Positions 8,659 through 18,294 of a stretch of 64,000 nt of DNA are shown piece after piece. The notes below the pieces were generated by a model. It was not told the DNA's origin, ran no database searches, and saw only the letters and a program-made list of their open reading frames with translations. Source of the DNA: Agrocybe praecox. Taxonomy: Eukaryota > Basidiomycota > Agaricomycetes > Agaricales > Agrocybaceae. Position numbers and translations under genes: made by a program. Each line of letters opens with the position of its first letter. The stretch's first letter is position 1. The stretch spans positions 1,178,001 to 1,242,000 of the forward strand of contig OZ024845.1 of assembly GCA_964017145.1 (NCBI GenBank), read 5' to 3'.

Positions 8659-9018
8659 TGTTACGACACAAGCCGTTTCGTATGCGTATAACTCCCAGAG
8701 TATACACCGAAGAAGGCTATAGTCGTAGGTTCTTAGTTCTTCGTTCGAGTTTCGAGTAATGAAACTGTAGTATTCTCAAGAACTAGTTAGAGAATACAAG
8801 AGTACTGTACTACGTATTTATACGGATGAAAACGAGGAGAAAGCACCGTGAGGGTGCGGTAAACGTTCGTAAGGAAACGAGGAGAAAGCACCGTAAAGGT
8901 GTGGCGATCGTTCGATAAGAGACACACCGTGAAGGTGTGATAGTCGTTCGTCAACGATGAGGCAGTGAAACAATGAAGGGAAATGAAAAAGAGTCGACCG
9001 GCGTGTGTGTTCGTAACA
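8659..9018 (-). repeat. LTR of the chromovirus (5' LTR, promoter copy)
   Basis: 360 bp, identical to 2,032-2,391. In the transcribed sense it contains three small hairpin repeats (8,924-8,938, 8,888-8,902, 8,843-8,857), a TATA box (8,822-8,815) and a predicted transcript start around 8,788. This is the expected U3-R-U5 arrangement of a promoter LTR. Confidence 0.93.
8815..8822 (-). promoter_or_regulatory. TATA box of the chromovirus LTR
   Basis: TATAAATA on the minus strand. It lies 34 bases upstream of the AACTAGTTCTT segment at 8,788-8,778, so transcription is expected to begin at or very near that segment. The matching box exists in the other LTR. Confidence 0.7.
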
Positions 9019-9023
9019 GGGGT
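9019..9023. repeat. Target site duplication GGGGT, right copy
   Basis: Matches the five bases at 2,027-2,031 and directly abuts the ...CGTAACA end of the right LTR. Confidence 0.9.
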
Positions 9024-9528
9024 TGGATTTCCCTCGTTTTCGGAATCGGTTACTTCAATAACAGTCGGCAAAGGCGTTATTGATGTTTTTTTGCGTTTTT
9101 TGGTGGGGTTTTCTGTTGGAACAGATGATGCTAAATATCCGTTGCATTTAGCCCAAATAAATCAAAAAGAAAATTGCTAAAAACCACATACTTTGTCCCT
9201 CGTCATTTCGAAAGTCACCTAACAATGTCGAAGCCGGTTCCTCAGTTCCCGTGTTCGCCTTTCTTTTTAGCGAGGGCTCAGAGTCCTGAGTATTTGCTAT
9301 TGTGTCTTCATCATGAAAATCTTCGTCATCAAATGGCGGCGAAAGGATACGGGGTGGTGTGGATGAGACAAAAAACGATGGACTAGTGGGGGGAATGGAT
9401 GAACGTTGCGATGAAACAGAAGTGTCGTTGGTGGCGCTGATACTATTATTAGTGTGATGGTTGACACGCTCACGGACTTCTTGGTGGGACCGGATTTCAG
9501 GTTCGGCCACATTGGCGGCATCAGTGAG
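9024..9528 (-). pseudogene. hAT transposase, N-terminal part between the two insertions
   Basis: Two minus-strand exons are visible. The upstream one (about 9,190-9,522) reads TDAANVAEPEIRSHQEVRE and a Ser/Pro/Thr-rich acidic stretch ending in LLGDFRNDEGQ. The downstream one (9,024 to about 9,130) reads SSVPTENPTKKRKKTSITPL, with a nuclear-localisation-like TKKRKK, then PTVIEVTDSENEGNPTP. The latter joins in frame, across the Ty3 element, to SIQDRVKDVNAFFEPC and the zinc finger at 1,830-2,026 once one GGGGT copy is removed. Low-complexity, basic N-termini are common in this family. No ATG opens this piece, because the true start lies beyond the second insertion (11,340). Confidence 0.65.
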
Positions 9529-11287
9529 ACAGTGATACGACCGGTGTTCGGCTGTGACTGAACTTTAACCAAGTATCTATCCTACTTAATTTTCGGCATA
9601 ATAAACACGTTTATTATTAAGTCTACATAAGTACAGAGTGAGGATAGCTACATGTTTGGCTAGGGGAAACCATTCTACGAACCCTAGGACGAACCTTACA
9701 AATGCTAGAGTTAGTTATAGTAGTTCCTCGGAAATGCGTGGAACACTTTAACAGCGATGCAGCAGGATCGAAGGCTCCTAGGATAATATTCAACCATCAG
9801 GAATGTAAGCTAGAGCCTGCTGATAATAAGCTTAAACGGCGCTATAGCCACTTATTATTACGCAGTGCGCGATGCGTCCACATCTACCTAATATGGAAAC
9901 GGAAAGTTCCCACCATATGAAAGTACATGTAAACTACTGCCAACGTTCCTAGGAACGCTAACTCAAGGCGGTAGGACTGATCCTAGCATTAACAAAGTAC
10001 ATTACTGGTCCCTAGGAACATAGTGGGCACTATGCAAACGACGAGACAAGCACTAGTAATGTCAATTAGGACTTGCCGACGTCTGCTCGAGTCAGATCGC
10101 TGATAAACCTAAAAGGAGAAGTTCCTAGGAACGCTTACACATGGTCTTAAAGACCCTCGGATATGCGCAGTTACCTTAAACGGCAGTTGTGGAGCCGAGG
10201 ATTGTAGATCCATACGATAACACGGTCCCCCGATGCTTCGGACCCTACGACGTCGATCAATGATCGTCGGCTAATGCGAATAAGCGCCCTCGGAGCATCA
10301 TGCTTGAGTCAGCGACTTGCCCAACCATACGAACCCTTCCGAGGGTATACAAAAACACGCATGGTACCTACTGGTTGCTTATGCATCGAGTGGAGCAACC
10401 TAGCATTAACCAATAATATTATTTCCTGTATTTTCCGAGCATTTCCGATCTGCTCCAAGTATTCCTGTATTTTCCGAAACCTAGCAGTATATAAGCAGCC
10501 TGTAAATTACCGTAGCACCCCAGATAAACTAGAACCCAGTTGTCCACATTCGAGGAACGCGCATTGAGTTGCAAACTCCTAGGATCGACCTTTGGTACCT
10601 AATAAATCTCCGCGAGAGTTGGTTTTATTGAACAGACTACCTACCGTGTCATTTGAGCATCTTGGCATTAGTTGAGTGACTTGAGTAAACTTGTAGAGTT
10701 CTCGAGGAAACCTAAATAAATGTATTGGGATAAAGTTTCCTCTGTCTTAAGTGACATAAAGCTTAATACCTGCCTAAGTGGCAAGAATTGTCTAAGTGAC
10801 GCCTAAGTGGCCCATTCCTAGGGATAAGTTCCCTGCCTAAGTGGCAAATTGTCTAAGTGACGCCTAAGTGGCCCGTTCTGAGGGATAAGTTCCCTGCCTA
10901 AGTGGCAAATAGTCTAAGTGACGCCTAAGTGGCCCGTTTAGGATTGAGTCCCCTTTCTAAGTGATTAAAAGACTTTGGATTAAGTATCCAGCCTAAGTGG
11001 CGAACTACCTACACACTACATCTTGTGGAAACACATTAAATCTACGTTTACACTTTCCGAGGAACTTCGCTTTGTGCGTAAGCTACTCAAACACTTGTGA
11101 TCTTCGATCCTAGGAAACGTTCTGTTGCATTAGAGAGCGTATCTTTAGAGAGAAAACATAATTAACGACGTGTATCGCGTATCCCTCCCACGAAAGAACT
11201 AATCACATTGATTGGGTTTTGTTTCGGAGTATATACAAAGTACAAATCATACATACACACTCAACCCCACAGCAAGCACCTTAACGG
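9529..11287 (+). repeat. Dispersed 1.76-kb repeat, copy A
   Basis: From ACAGTGATACGACCGG to GCACCTTAACGG. A second copy lies inverted at 44,592-46,570. It is non-coding apart from a 97-codon frame (10,274-10,567) conserved in both copies. It is rich in the palindrome TTCCTAGGAA and contains a 62-bp tandem array. Ends are not clear inverted repeats and I cannot classify it. A long solo LTR or a non-autonomous DNA element are both possible. It interrupts the hAT transposase a few codons after its start. Confidence 0.8.
10768..10945 (+). repeat. Three tandem ~62-bp units (GCCTAAGTGGC repeats) in copy A
   Basis: Each unit reads GCCTAAGTGGCAA...GTCTAAGTGACGCCTAAGTGGCCC and a GGGATAAGTTCCC-like hairpin. 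Copy B has only two units (about 44,940-45,055). The one-unit difference accounts for the length difference left between the copies after removing the solo LTR from B. Confidence 0.75.
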
Positions 11288-11340
11288 GTTGATGGTATAG
11301 GTACTCGCTTCGAGCGTTGAGGCTGTGTTGGGTTTGTCAT
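11288..11340 (-). pseudogene. hAT transposase, first codons
   Basis: ATG at 11,340-11,338 opens MTNPTQPQRSKRVPIPST, a basic N-terminus like those of other fungal hAT transposases. It is cut after about 17 codons by the 1.76-kb repeat whose end lies at 11,287, and resumes near 9,528. The joined frame appears to be off by one base, so an indel or a target duplication I cannot delimit may be present at this junction. Confidence 0.5.
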
Positions 11341-11658
11341 TATGAAGATTATAAAATGGGTAGTATTTTTCGAGGGATTGAGTAGACGATAAATTGCTGT
11401 GTGTTGCCGCAAACGGAACAATTTAAAACTGTACAGTTTTATTTGTACAGCACTGTGGGAATTTTTTGGTCGATTTAGGCTCAGAGGCCAAAGATTTCGC
11501 ACGCTCAAGCCGCGGCTCAGCCAGCGGCCCACGGCTTCCAAAAATAAAAGCCAGGCCAAAAGCCGTCGTAAGCCGTTAGGTTGGCTCGGCTTGGCCGGGC
11601 TAATTTTGGCCTGGCTTGGCCTGGCTTGACGGCTCAGGCCGGAGCCGGCACATCACTA
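11341..11658 (-). other. hAT 5' terminal and subterminal region
   Basis: Upstream of the hAT ATG. It contains many GGCTCGGCTTGG / GGCCTGGCTTGG style repeats (11,500-11,650), ending at the terminal TAGTGATGTGCCGGCTCC. Such clusters are the usual transposase-binding subterminal repeats of hAT ends. Confidence 0.55.
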
Positions 11659-12855
11659 CTCTATAACACTACATATCGATAAATTTCGTTACTTATGTGT
11701 TATTTCTTGTATATACTACTAGAAATATATTTGTCTTCCCGTTAGGCACATGAATTGTTTAAGAAATCGACTTGATTCAACATCAGTAAGTCGTAAAATT
11801 AGTTTCTGCCGGTTTTTCAACCAAGAAAACCCCTAAAAATGGTTAAAAACAGCGAAATAGCGAAACCTGACAACCTAAGTATGATTTTCAGGAAACCCGT
11901 AATGAAAAGAAGCAAAGAAGACGGCAACCAATACAAAGTATAAGCATAATCTTATACTTTTGGCTACAATCCGTCCGTTCTAGGATCAATTCCGTACTCA
12001 GAAGGTTTCCGGGAACTCAGAAGCAACGGAAACGGGCGAAAACCCGGCAACAAATATTACAAGTTACTGATGAATAATATTTCGACCATATCGGAGATTA
12101 AATTAGCCGTCACACTCAAGTCACGTATTCAGAGTTCGTTAAAATTCAAATATCGAGGGCCAATATATGTGCAGCTCTTCCTTTATGCATTTATCAGACA
12201 TAGTTACAAATAAATGTATTTCTACATTGTATCTACGTTTGATCTACGCTATACAATTTTATTTTTCTTGAATTATACCCGTCTTACCGTGGCCGGCCGT
12301 GAAAAACACGTACCCGACCCGGCCAGCCTGTTCTCTGCCCAACAGACGGCCGTGCATTCACGGCCCGTCTACCGTCAACGTAGCGTGAGCTCACGGCCGT
12401 GACCCGTAACGGGTCGGGTGGCAGCCCTACATCAAAATAAACACAATAGTCAAAAATTCAGACTACGAAAAAGTGAGGGAAAAAATTAAAGTTCTGTACG
12501 AGCCTTGCATCACATTGATATTATATGTTTCTGTCTTTCTTTCACGGGATCCAAAATCTCCATATTTATCTCTAATTTCTTTCCCACCAGAAACAATAAT
12601 ATCATTCAGGTTTTCGTGTGGTACGAAATTACAAATGAAACTTCTAATTTCAGTGGACCTTTGGTTTGTTGCTAAACCTTTGATTTCACATATGTTTTTT
12701 GTGGGCCCTAAATTTTGCACTAAACCTCTGTTTTTTCGGAAATTTTCGTGTGACCCAAAAAGTTGAATTCCCTGGGGTGCATGTTCTGTGTCACCCAAGT
12801 GTCACCAACATAAATTCAGCCCTGCGCGTCCTAGACGTTATTGCTTTCTCACGCC
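11659..12855. other. Intergenic stretch, with a possible second hAT-type end
   Basis: No convincing gene. At 12,290-12,425 is a GC-rich block full of CGGCCGTGA/TCACGGCCG palindromes that ends GGGTCGGGTGGCAGCCCTA on the plus strand. The reverse reading TAGGGCTGCCACCCGACCCG resembles the termini of fungal hAT elements. No matching opposite end or target duplication was found, so this may be a fragment. The rest (11,660-12,280 and 12,430-12,855) is moderately AT-rich with nothing I can identify. Confidence 0.35.
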
Positions 12856-15551
12856 ATGTCCAAAGACAATGTCCCTCAAAAGTCCTACGTACTGACCTAT
12901 TTGTCAGTCACAAGTCCCAAACCCTTGGAAGCTGTTGAGCTTGTGGTAAATGGTTCTGCTGTAGAGTCAGAATGGCAAAGATCCCAGGATGGTGGACTCC
13001 ATCGAGCAATTACCGACCTCTCAGCAACACAGTGAGTCGCTCACCATCTTTTTCTGCGATAAATTGACATTTGAACTTGTTCTAGACTTGGTGGATCGAT
13101 TTCTAGATTTTCCTTGCTCATACACTCCTCAAGATTTTGGATAAAGCGCGAGCAAAAAATCTTGGTGGATATAGCCGAGCATCTATCGATGGTACAGATT
13201 AACGATGGGCAGACATATAGTGCGTGATCACTCTAATCCTAATAACAGACATATCACTTAATAGCACACCAGAGATCTCCAAGAAGTACAAGAAGAATGC
13301 AGTGGTTACGATTACTGTCCAGCAAAAACCGACAGCGCTGGGTTCTGTCTATCTGCGTCCGACGACAGAAGAAATCACGTCTTCCTGCCCACGGTGGGTC
13401 CATAATCGTTGAGTTTGAATCTGACACTCATACCGATAATTTACGATAGCTTTCGGATTTTGGTTATAGGCAATGTTTGTGATTTAATTTACACTGTTTC
13501 TGCATTCTTCTAACTATCTTATAGAGTGGGGTGGGGAAGTCATCGCTAATAAATATGATTTTTGGGCTGACTGGAAAAGAGGATACACCTGCGGTAAGTG
13601 TTGACTCAGGTTATATCATTACCAGAATGTATGTGACACATGTATCCTTCCATTCGTCCAGAAAGTGTCAGCCCTTCACGTCGGTGAGGCGGACATCAAT
13701 AAGGAAATCGAACCAAGCGAAAACGTGCGTCTGGTTCTTCACGACAGTCTCGGCTTCGAAGGAGGCGAGAATGACAATGTGGAGACGGTTGTACGGTTTA
13801 TCCAGTCGAGAAATGAAGAGCCGAAACTGCAAGACAAGTTACATGCGGTGTGGTACGTATAGACCTGAAACTGCCGGGAAAGGATTCTCATTCACAACGA
13901 TATCAGGCTCTGCATTCAGATCCCAAGTTCAGGCGGAGCAGTTGTTGAGGCCGGCGTCGAGAAACTGCTTAAAAGGAAGGCCGATGGAGAGTTGGGAGAC
14001 CGTATTTACGATTTTCTGTTTTCTTGTCGTGCATTGCTTCTGACAGGTCATCATAGTTCCATTTGTCGTCGTATTCACGCAATACGACACGCTTATCGAT
14101 CAGGTGGAATACGATTTAACCGAGGGAGGAGACGGCGAGGCCCAAATGAATACCAACGCCTTGAAATCAGCGACGGTCTCTGAAAATGCTGACGAATTAT
14201 TCCTTGTCAATTGCCTGCGACCATTTGAAGAGAAGGCCGGGACGAAGTTCCCGTATTCTCGAGTATCCAGTAAGGATTAATGCATTCCTTTCGTTTTCGT
14301 TCGCAACGCGAATCACTCATGCATATCATTAGCTGCGGAAGGGTACGAGAACACTGTGCACGGATTGGTCAAGCTCACCGTTGCCAGGCTCGAGAGCGCT
14401 CTACCACTAGAACCGTACATCACATCGGTTATGGCCCAGCGCTTCAGCCCCAAGATCAAGATACAAGGATCAATAGAGTGGGTTAATTAATACGTCTGAG
14501 CCGAGTCTCCGGGATTGTTTATATATTTCTTTTTTATCAGTGTCGGTAAAAAACGTAGGATGCAGATTTCTTTTTATATGTTACTTTATGACGCTGAATC
14601 CAGATGTCCAACATAGGGTATTGGAATAGCCTTGTCTGGGGAACCATTTTCAAGGGCAAAACCTTGAAGGACTGTCTCGACGTGATACACGCAGACATCG
14701 TCGCCATATGGAACTTCAATGACCCCCGATGTGTATGTTATTTATTCTAACTGCTAAGTCCAACCATTCAAAAGAATTACTGACTGACACTACTATATCA
14801 TCATTCGTAAAGCATCTGCGAAGTTCTGAATTCCATCTACTGATGTATGACATGGTCCATAGTTTCTCGAAAGTACCGCAGACGTCTAAATCTGCTACCA
14901 AGACATTGTACGTGACCTCCGTCTTCGTTCGTATCTATAATTCAATATGCTCACACGATTTTTGCTCTGACGACCTCAGATCCGTCGGACTATCCATGGT
15001 TGCAACAATCGCGGGTATTATGACCGCAGTTGCTGGGCCTGCTGCACCAATCGTGGTCCCCATCGCCGCCTCTGTCGTACTATTGGCATGGGCCTATGAA
15101 GCGTACAAAGAATCGTTAAGTATACTTATATTATCCAGTCAATATTTTTCTCTCTAATCTCATTTAACACAGCGACGATACCTTACGGCGCTTAATGGCC
15201 TACATCCTTGACCTGACTTTCGTCATGCAGATTTTATTTTGGATTGTTCAGGCGAAGAAGAGCCCGGATCCAATCACCATCCGCATGGTCGAACTTGCAT
15301 TCAGGGCCCACAAGGAATCACTTGATTGCGCTCAGGTCCATAAAGAAATAGAAGACTTTGTGATTCGGACGAACCCTGTACATCGCGCGAAACGAGAGAA
15401 TATGATCCGACAGGTTGAGGAGTTGTTGAGAACACATACTATCGAGGAGGAGGCCGGTGTGAGAACATTGCTGGGCGACGAGTTGGAGACATTGGACCAC
15501 ACTGTGGGTGAGGGAGGATTGGAAAGATGGAGTAAGAGTGATTCGAGATGA
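12856..15551 (+). CDS. P-loop GTPase (fungal G-domain protein), spliced, with hydrophobic C-terminal segment
   Basis: Exons by consensus splice sites and frame: 12,856-13,031; 13,086-about 13,219; about 13,249-13,393; 13,450-13,474; 13,525-13,593; 13,662-13,852; 13,907-14,001; 14,057-14,269; 14,333-14,477; a 5-base exon 14,541-14,545; 14,617-about 14,732; then exons to the TGA at 15,549-15,551. The start MSKDNVPQKSYVLTYLSV opens a C2-like beta-rich region (VVTITVQQKP). The G domain follows: G1 FRILVIGNSGVGKSSLIN, G3 LHDSLGFEG, then HAVWLCIQIP, and G4-like VVVFTQYD (TQxD instead of NKxD). Near 14,990-15,110 is a hydrophobic span (MVATIAGIMTAVAGPAAPIV) that may contact membranes. The C-terminus is charged and helical. 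Such proteins bind and hydrolyse GTP; the cellular role is unknown to me. The intron at about 13,220-13,248 would be unusually short, so that exon border is uncertain. Confidence 0.75.
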
Positions 15552-17090
15552 TACAGATATTGTTCTGACCATCAGACCAAACATACGTAAGATATCTTTG
15601 TCGAATATTGATCATTATTTGTGGCGAATGAGCACAAAACGGAAATCCGGGGCCATGAATTATGAAGCAGAATCTAATATACCAAGGAATACACACGCAT
15701 CTAACAAAAAGCTTCAGGGCCAAGCAAAGGGATAGCAGAGACAACATAGGGATAGCAGAGGCAACATAGGGATAGCAGAGAGATAGCAAAGATATAGCAA
15801 ATAGAGATAAGAGCGCGGAGCGGAGATAGCAGTTAAATAAGAGGAGCGAGAGCGAATATGGGAAAGCAAGACGACGACGAGAAACGACAGAAGATCGATA
15901 GGAAGGGGAAGGAAGGAGATGGTAAAGAAAGGAAATCATAAATTGAAGGAGATTAGAAAGTCAATGATAAAAGAAACTAGACAAGAGAAACGACATCATG
16001 AATAGCAACGAGAACAAGATCGATGTGTTGAAACCGAAGAGGGTATTAGGATTAAGAAATAATATTAATGTAGTGCGAGACAGATTCCTGTAAGTGGGGG
16101 TATATAGATGCAATGAGGGGGGTATACGAATGAAGAGAGTATAGATGCAACGAAATAAGGAGATGGTGACGGCGGTTATTGAAGATAGAGAGGTACCGAA
16201 TGACTGAGTGTCCTCTAGTTGTGATGAGCGGTGTGGCCAATCAAAATGTGCAGGCTAAGTAGAGTGTAGTCTGCTAAATTCATGATTCTTATTAGATAGA
16301 ATTACGCGAACGGGCTGAAAGTCAGTGCTCATCAGATGTCCGTTCTTACGAGCTAGATATCCATGCCGTGTTCCAGTCATCGGTGCCATTATCAGTCTGC
16401 CCTAGGTCATGCATCGATAGTTGCCGTTCTCATAATCTGGGAGTGGACGTCTGGAAAGACGTCAGTCAAGCATTTCATAGATCGCAAGGTGAGAAAGAAA
16501 ACGCACTCGTCCCAAATAAACAGCTGGCAAAATAAAATAAAATGAACCCATGGCCCAAAAAGCCGTGCTATGCAAGATACCCATGCCATACCCTATCATC
16601 GATGCACCATTATCGGTCTATCCTAAGTCATGCATGGATATTGCCATTCTATACGAAAAGACGCCCGAAAGTTGCGCATTCTTCAGAAGGATTGTTTATG
16701 TCAAGGTAGAAAAAGACTTACCGGTCTCATATGCATGGCTGGCAATGCGACGATACGACGATGCATTGTCGTCCCTTTTCAAGAGTGCCCCCATGTAATA
16801 TTCTAGTCATCGGGGAGCCATTATCGGTCTGCCCTAAGTCATACTTACACGTATCACCGCCTGCCATTTGAGAAAGACACTAGAGAGTATGAAGACCGTT
16901 CATAGTAAGAAGGGATAAGGTGCTTACCAGGCGGCTCCTCTTCATCTCAAGATGCCATGTCATATCCTATCATCGGTGAGACATTATCGGTCTGGCTTAA
17001 GTCATCTATGGTGTTATCACTGTTTGCAATCGCCTAAAAGCTGACAGCCGTTAGGACCAGTTTCGATTAAAAAGGACATCGAAAGACAAC
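15552..17090. repeat. Non-coding: purine-rich low complexity followed by four degenerate repeat units
   Basis: 15,720-16,140 is purine-rich with repeats of GGGATAGCAGAG. From 16,363 four degenerate units recur at about 16,363, 16,580, 16,795 and 16,959, each carrying CCATG...ATCGGTG...CATTATCGGTCT and then CTAAGTCAT. Between the first three is a period of about 215 bp, then about 165. I see no gene here. Confidence 0.55.
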
Positions 17091-17432
17091 TCACAATCCG
17101 TGCCCGCCGAGAGGCAGGTAAAACGACTGTCCCGCGTCGATAACGAGACAGTTCCCTAAATACTGGTGATGTCGACTATGATGTGCCCTATTCAATGGCC
17201 ACTCTATCCGGATGCCGGGCACCAGAACGGTGGTCAAGGGTGCAATGATGGTGTCGTCGTCAAGTAATATACAAATAGTCGTCCAAAGAGATCGATTCCC
17301 AATCAATGGTATGAGAGCCCGATCCCGACAAGGAATAGCAGGAGCACAATCCCGGCTATTGAAAATATAATTTTTTTGTGTTTCTCTGATGTCCAGTGCG
17401 CTCGCCATAGAAGGAAGTCTCGCCTTCCGCAT

Positions 17433-18294
17433 TCAAGGGATGATTTTCTTTACAAACCTCCTAGCCATCGAAGTCAGAGCCAAGCACGTCTGCGATGCCC
17501 AAGATTTAGCCATCATCTTCTGCCGCTCGATCTCCTTCCTTCTCAGCCTCTGAGAAACAGGCAAAACATAGTATGGGCCTTCCAACCAAAGTGGAACAAC
17601 TGGGCGAGGAGGCCACTCTTCTTCCAAGGGTTCCTCCTTCTGCGTATTGAAAGCCCCAAAAAAAGTCGAATTTGAACAGTTCCCTCTATGAAGCATGATT
17701 TTGCAGCAGGAACTTCCGGTTCTGGGGTCGCCTCTCGGGGTGCCTGCTCCATGGGTGCAGTGACAACAGGAACAGGTTCAACACGGGCTCGTCTGGACGG
17801 ATGTTTTAGGATTGAACGGGGCGAGACAGGCGGGGTGATAGAGGCATCCTCTACATCTGTATCGGTATCCGAACACTCAGATTCTTCTTCCTCCTCACCA
17901 CGGCGTTTCAATGATGAACCTTTGCTGATACCACCCTCGGTTGTGTCATAGAAGCGAATATCGTCAACGCTGTTGAACTGGACGCGCTTCCGCTTTTTGA
18001 GAGGCCTAGCTGATGAATATGAGCTTTCCACATCACTCTCATCCTCACGAGAACGCTTGAGAGGTGAACAGCTTTCGTACCCAGTATCATCTTCCCGTTT
18101 AGTTTGGCTCTAAAAAAAAAGGAGTAAGTCACATGACCGCGTTCAGCCTTGTTACCCTCTGCTCCAGCCTCCAGCCTCCCAAGCAAAAATGAATGGAGAT
18201 TCACCGTATTCCCTTTATCTTCTAGCCTCACTGAATCGAAGCGCGTCTCCGAAATATCACATTCTCCGCCCTTTGGTTCTCCAACATCGATCAA
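17433..18294 (-). CDS. Uncharacterised protein with an RVxF-like motif, apparent frameshift
   Basis: Minus-strand exons: about 18,294-18,145 (IDVGEPKGGECDISETRFDS in frame, true start not fixed), an intron ending in TTTTTTTTTAG, then about 18,113 to 17,433. The second exon encodes an acidic, Ser-rich segment (SREDESDVESSYSSARP), the basic motif KKRKRVQF followed by NSVDDIRFYDT, an acidic run (EEEEESECSDTDTDVED), and a C-terminal helical region with WPPRPVVPLWLEGPYYVLPV and RLRRKEIERQKMMAKSW. KRVQF matches the (K/R)VxF docking motif of protein phosphatase 1 partners, so a PP1-regulatory role is a possible inference only. Around 17,650-17,660 the coding frame switches at a T7-G4 run, so the gene is either broken by an indel or misread there. 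Confidence 0.5.

Larger units (their letters stand above)
2032..9018 (-). mobile_element. Complete Ty3/gypsy chromovirus of the Tf1/sushi type
   Basis: A 6,987-bp LTR retrotransposon on the minus strand. Both 360-bp LTRs start TG and end CA and are identical as read. The element is flanked by GGGGT (2,027-2,031 and 9,019-9,023). The internal order is primer site, gag with CCHC knuckle, pol (protease, RT, RNase H, integrase, chromodomain), a 129-aa ORF and a 316-aa ORF with a second CCHC. The gag and pol frames are open with their catalytic motifs intact. The chromodomain and self-priming signature place it with Tf1/sushi chromoviruses. It sits inside a hAT transposase exon, so it arrived after the hAT element. 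Confidence 0.95.
1..11658 (-). mobile_element. hAT-superfamily DNA transposon, interrupted by two later insertions
   Basis: The minus strand reads from a terminal sequence starting TAGTGATGTGCCGGCTCC near 11,658, through GC-rich subterminal repeats of the GGCT..GGC type (11,460-11,650), into a transposase beginning at an ATG at 11,340-11,338. The transposase is then found in pieces at 9,024-9,522 and 1-2,026 and leaves the window on the left. The short terminal motif followed by GC-rich subterminal repeats is usual for fungal hAT elements. An 8-bp target duplication would be 11,659-11,666 (ctctataa), but the other end lies outside the window. Two elements, a Ty3/gypsy element (2,032-9,018) and a 1.76-kb repeat (9,529-11,287), split the gene, so this copy is dead. 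Confidence 0.75.

Noticed and set aside
9529..11287. 97-codon frame 10,274-10,567 as a gene
   Set aside because: It is conserved only because copies A and B are nearly identical. No protein-like features.
13665..14183. Independent short genes on the plus strand at 13.6-14.2 kb
   Set aside because: They are exons or out-of-frame pieces of the spliced GTPase gene.
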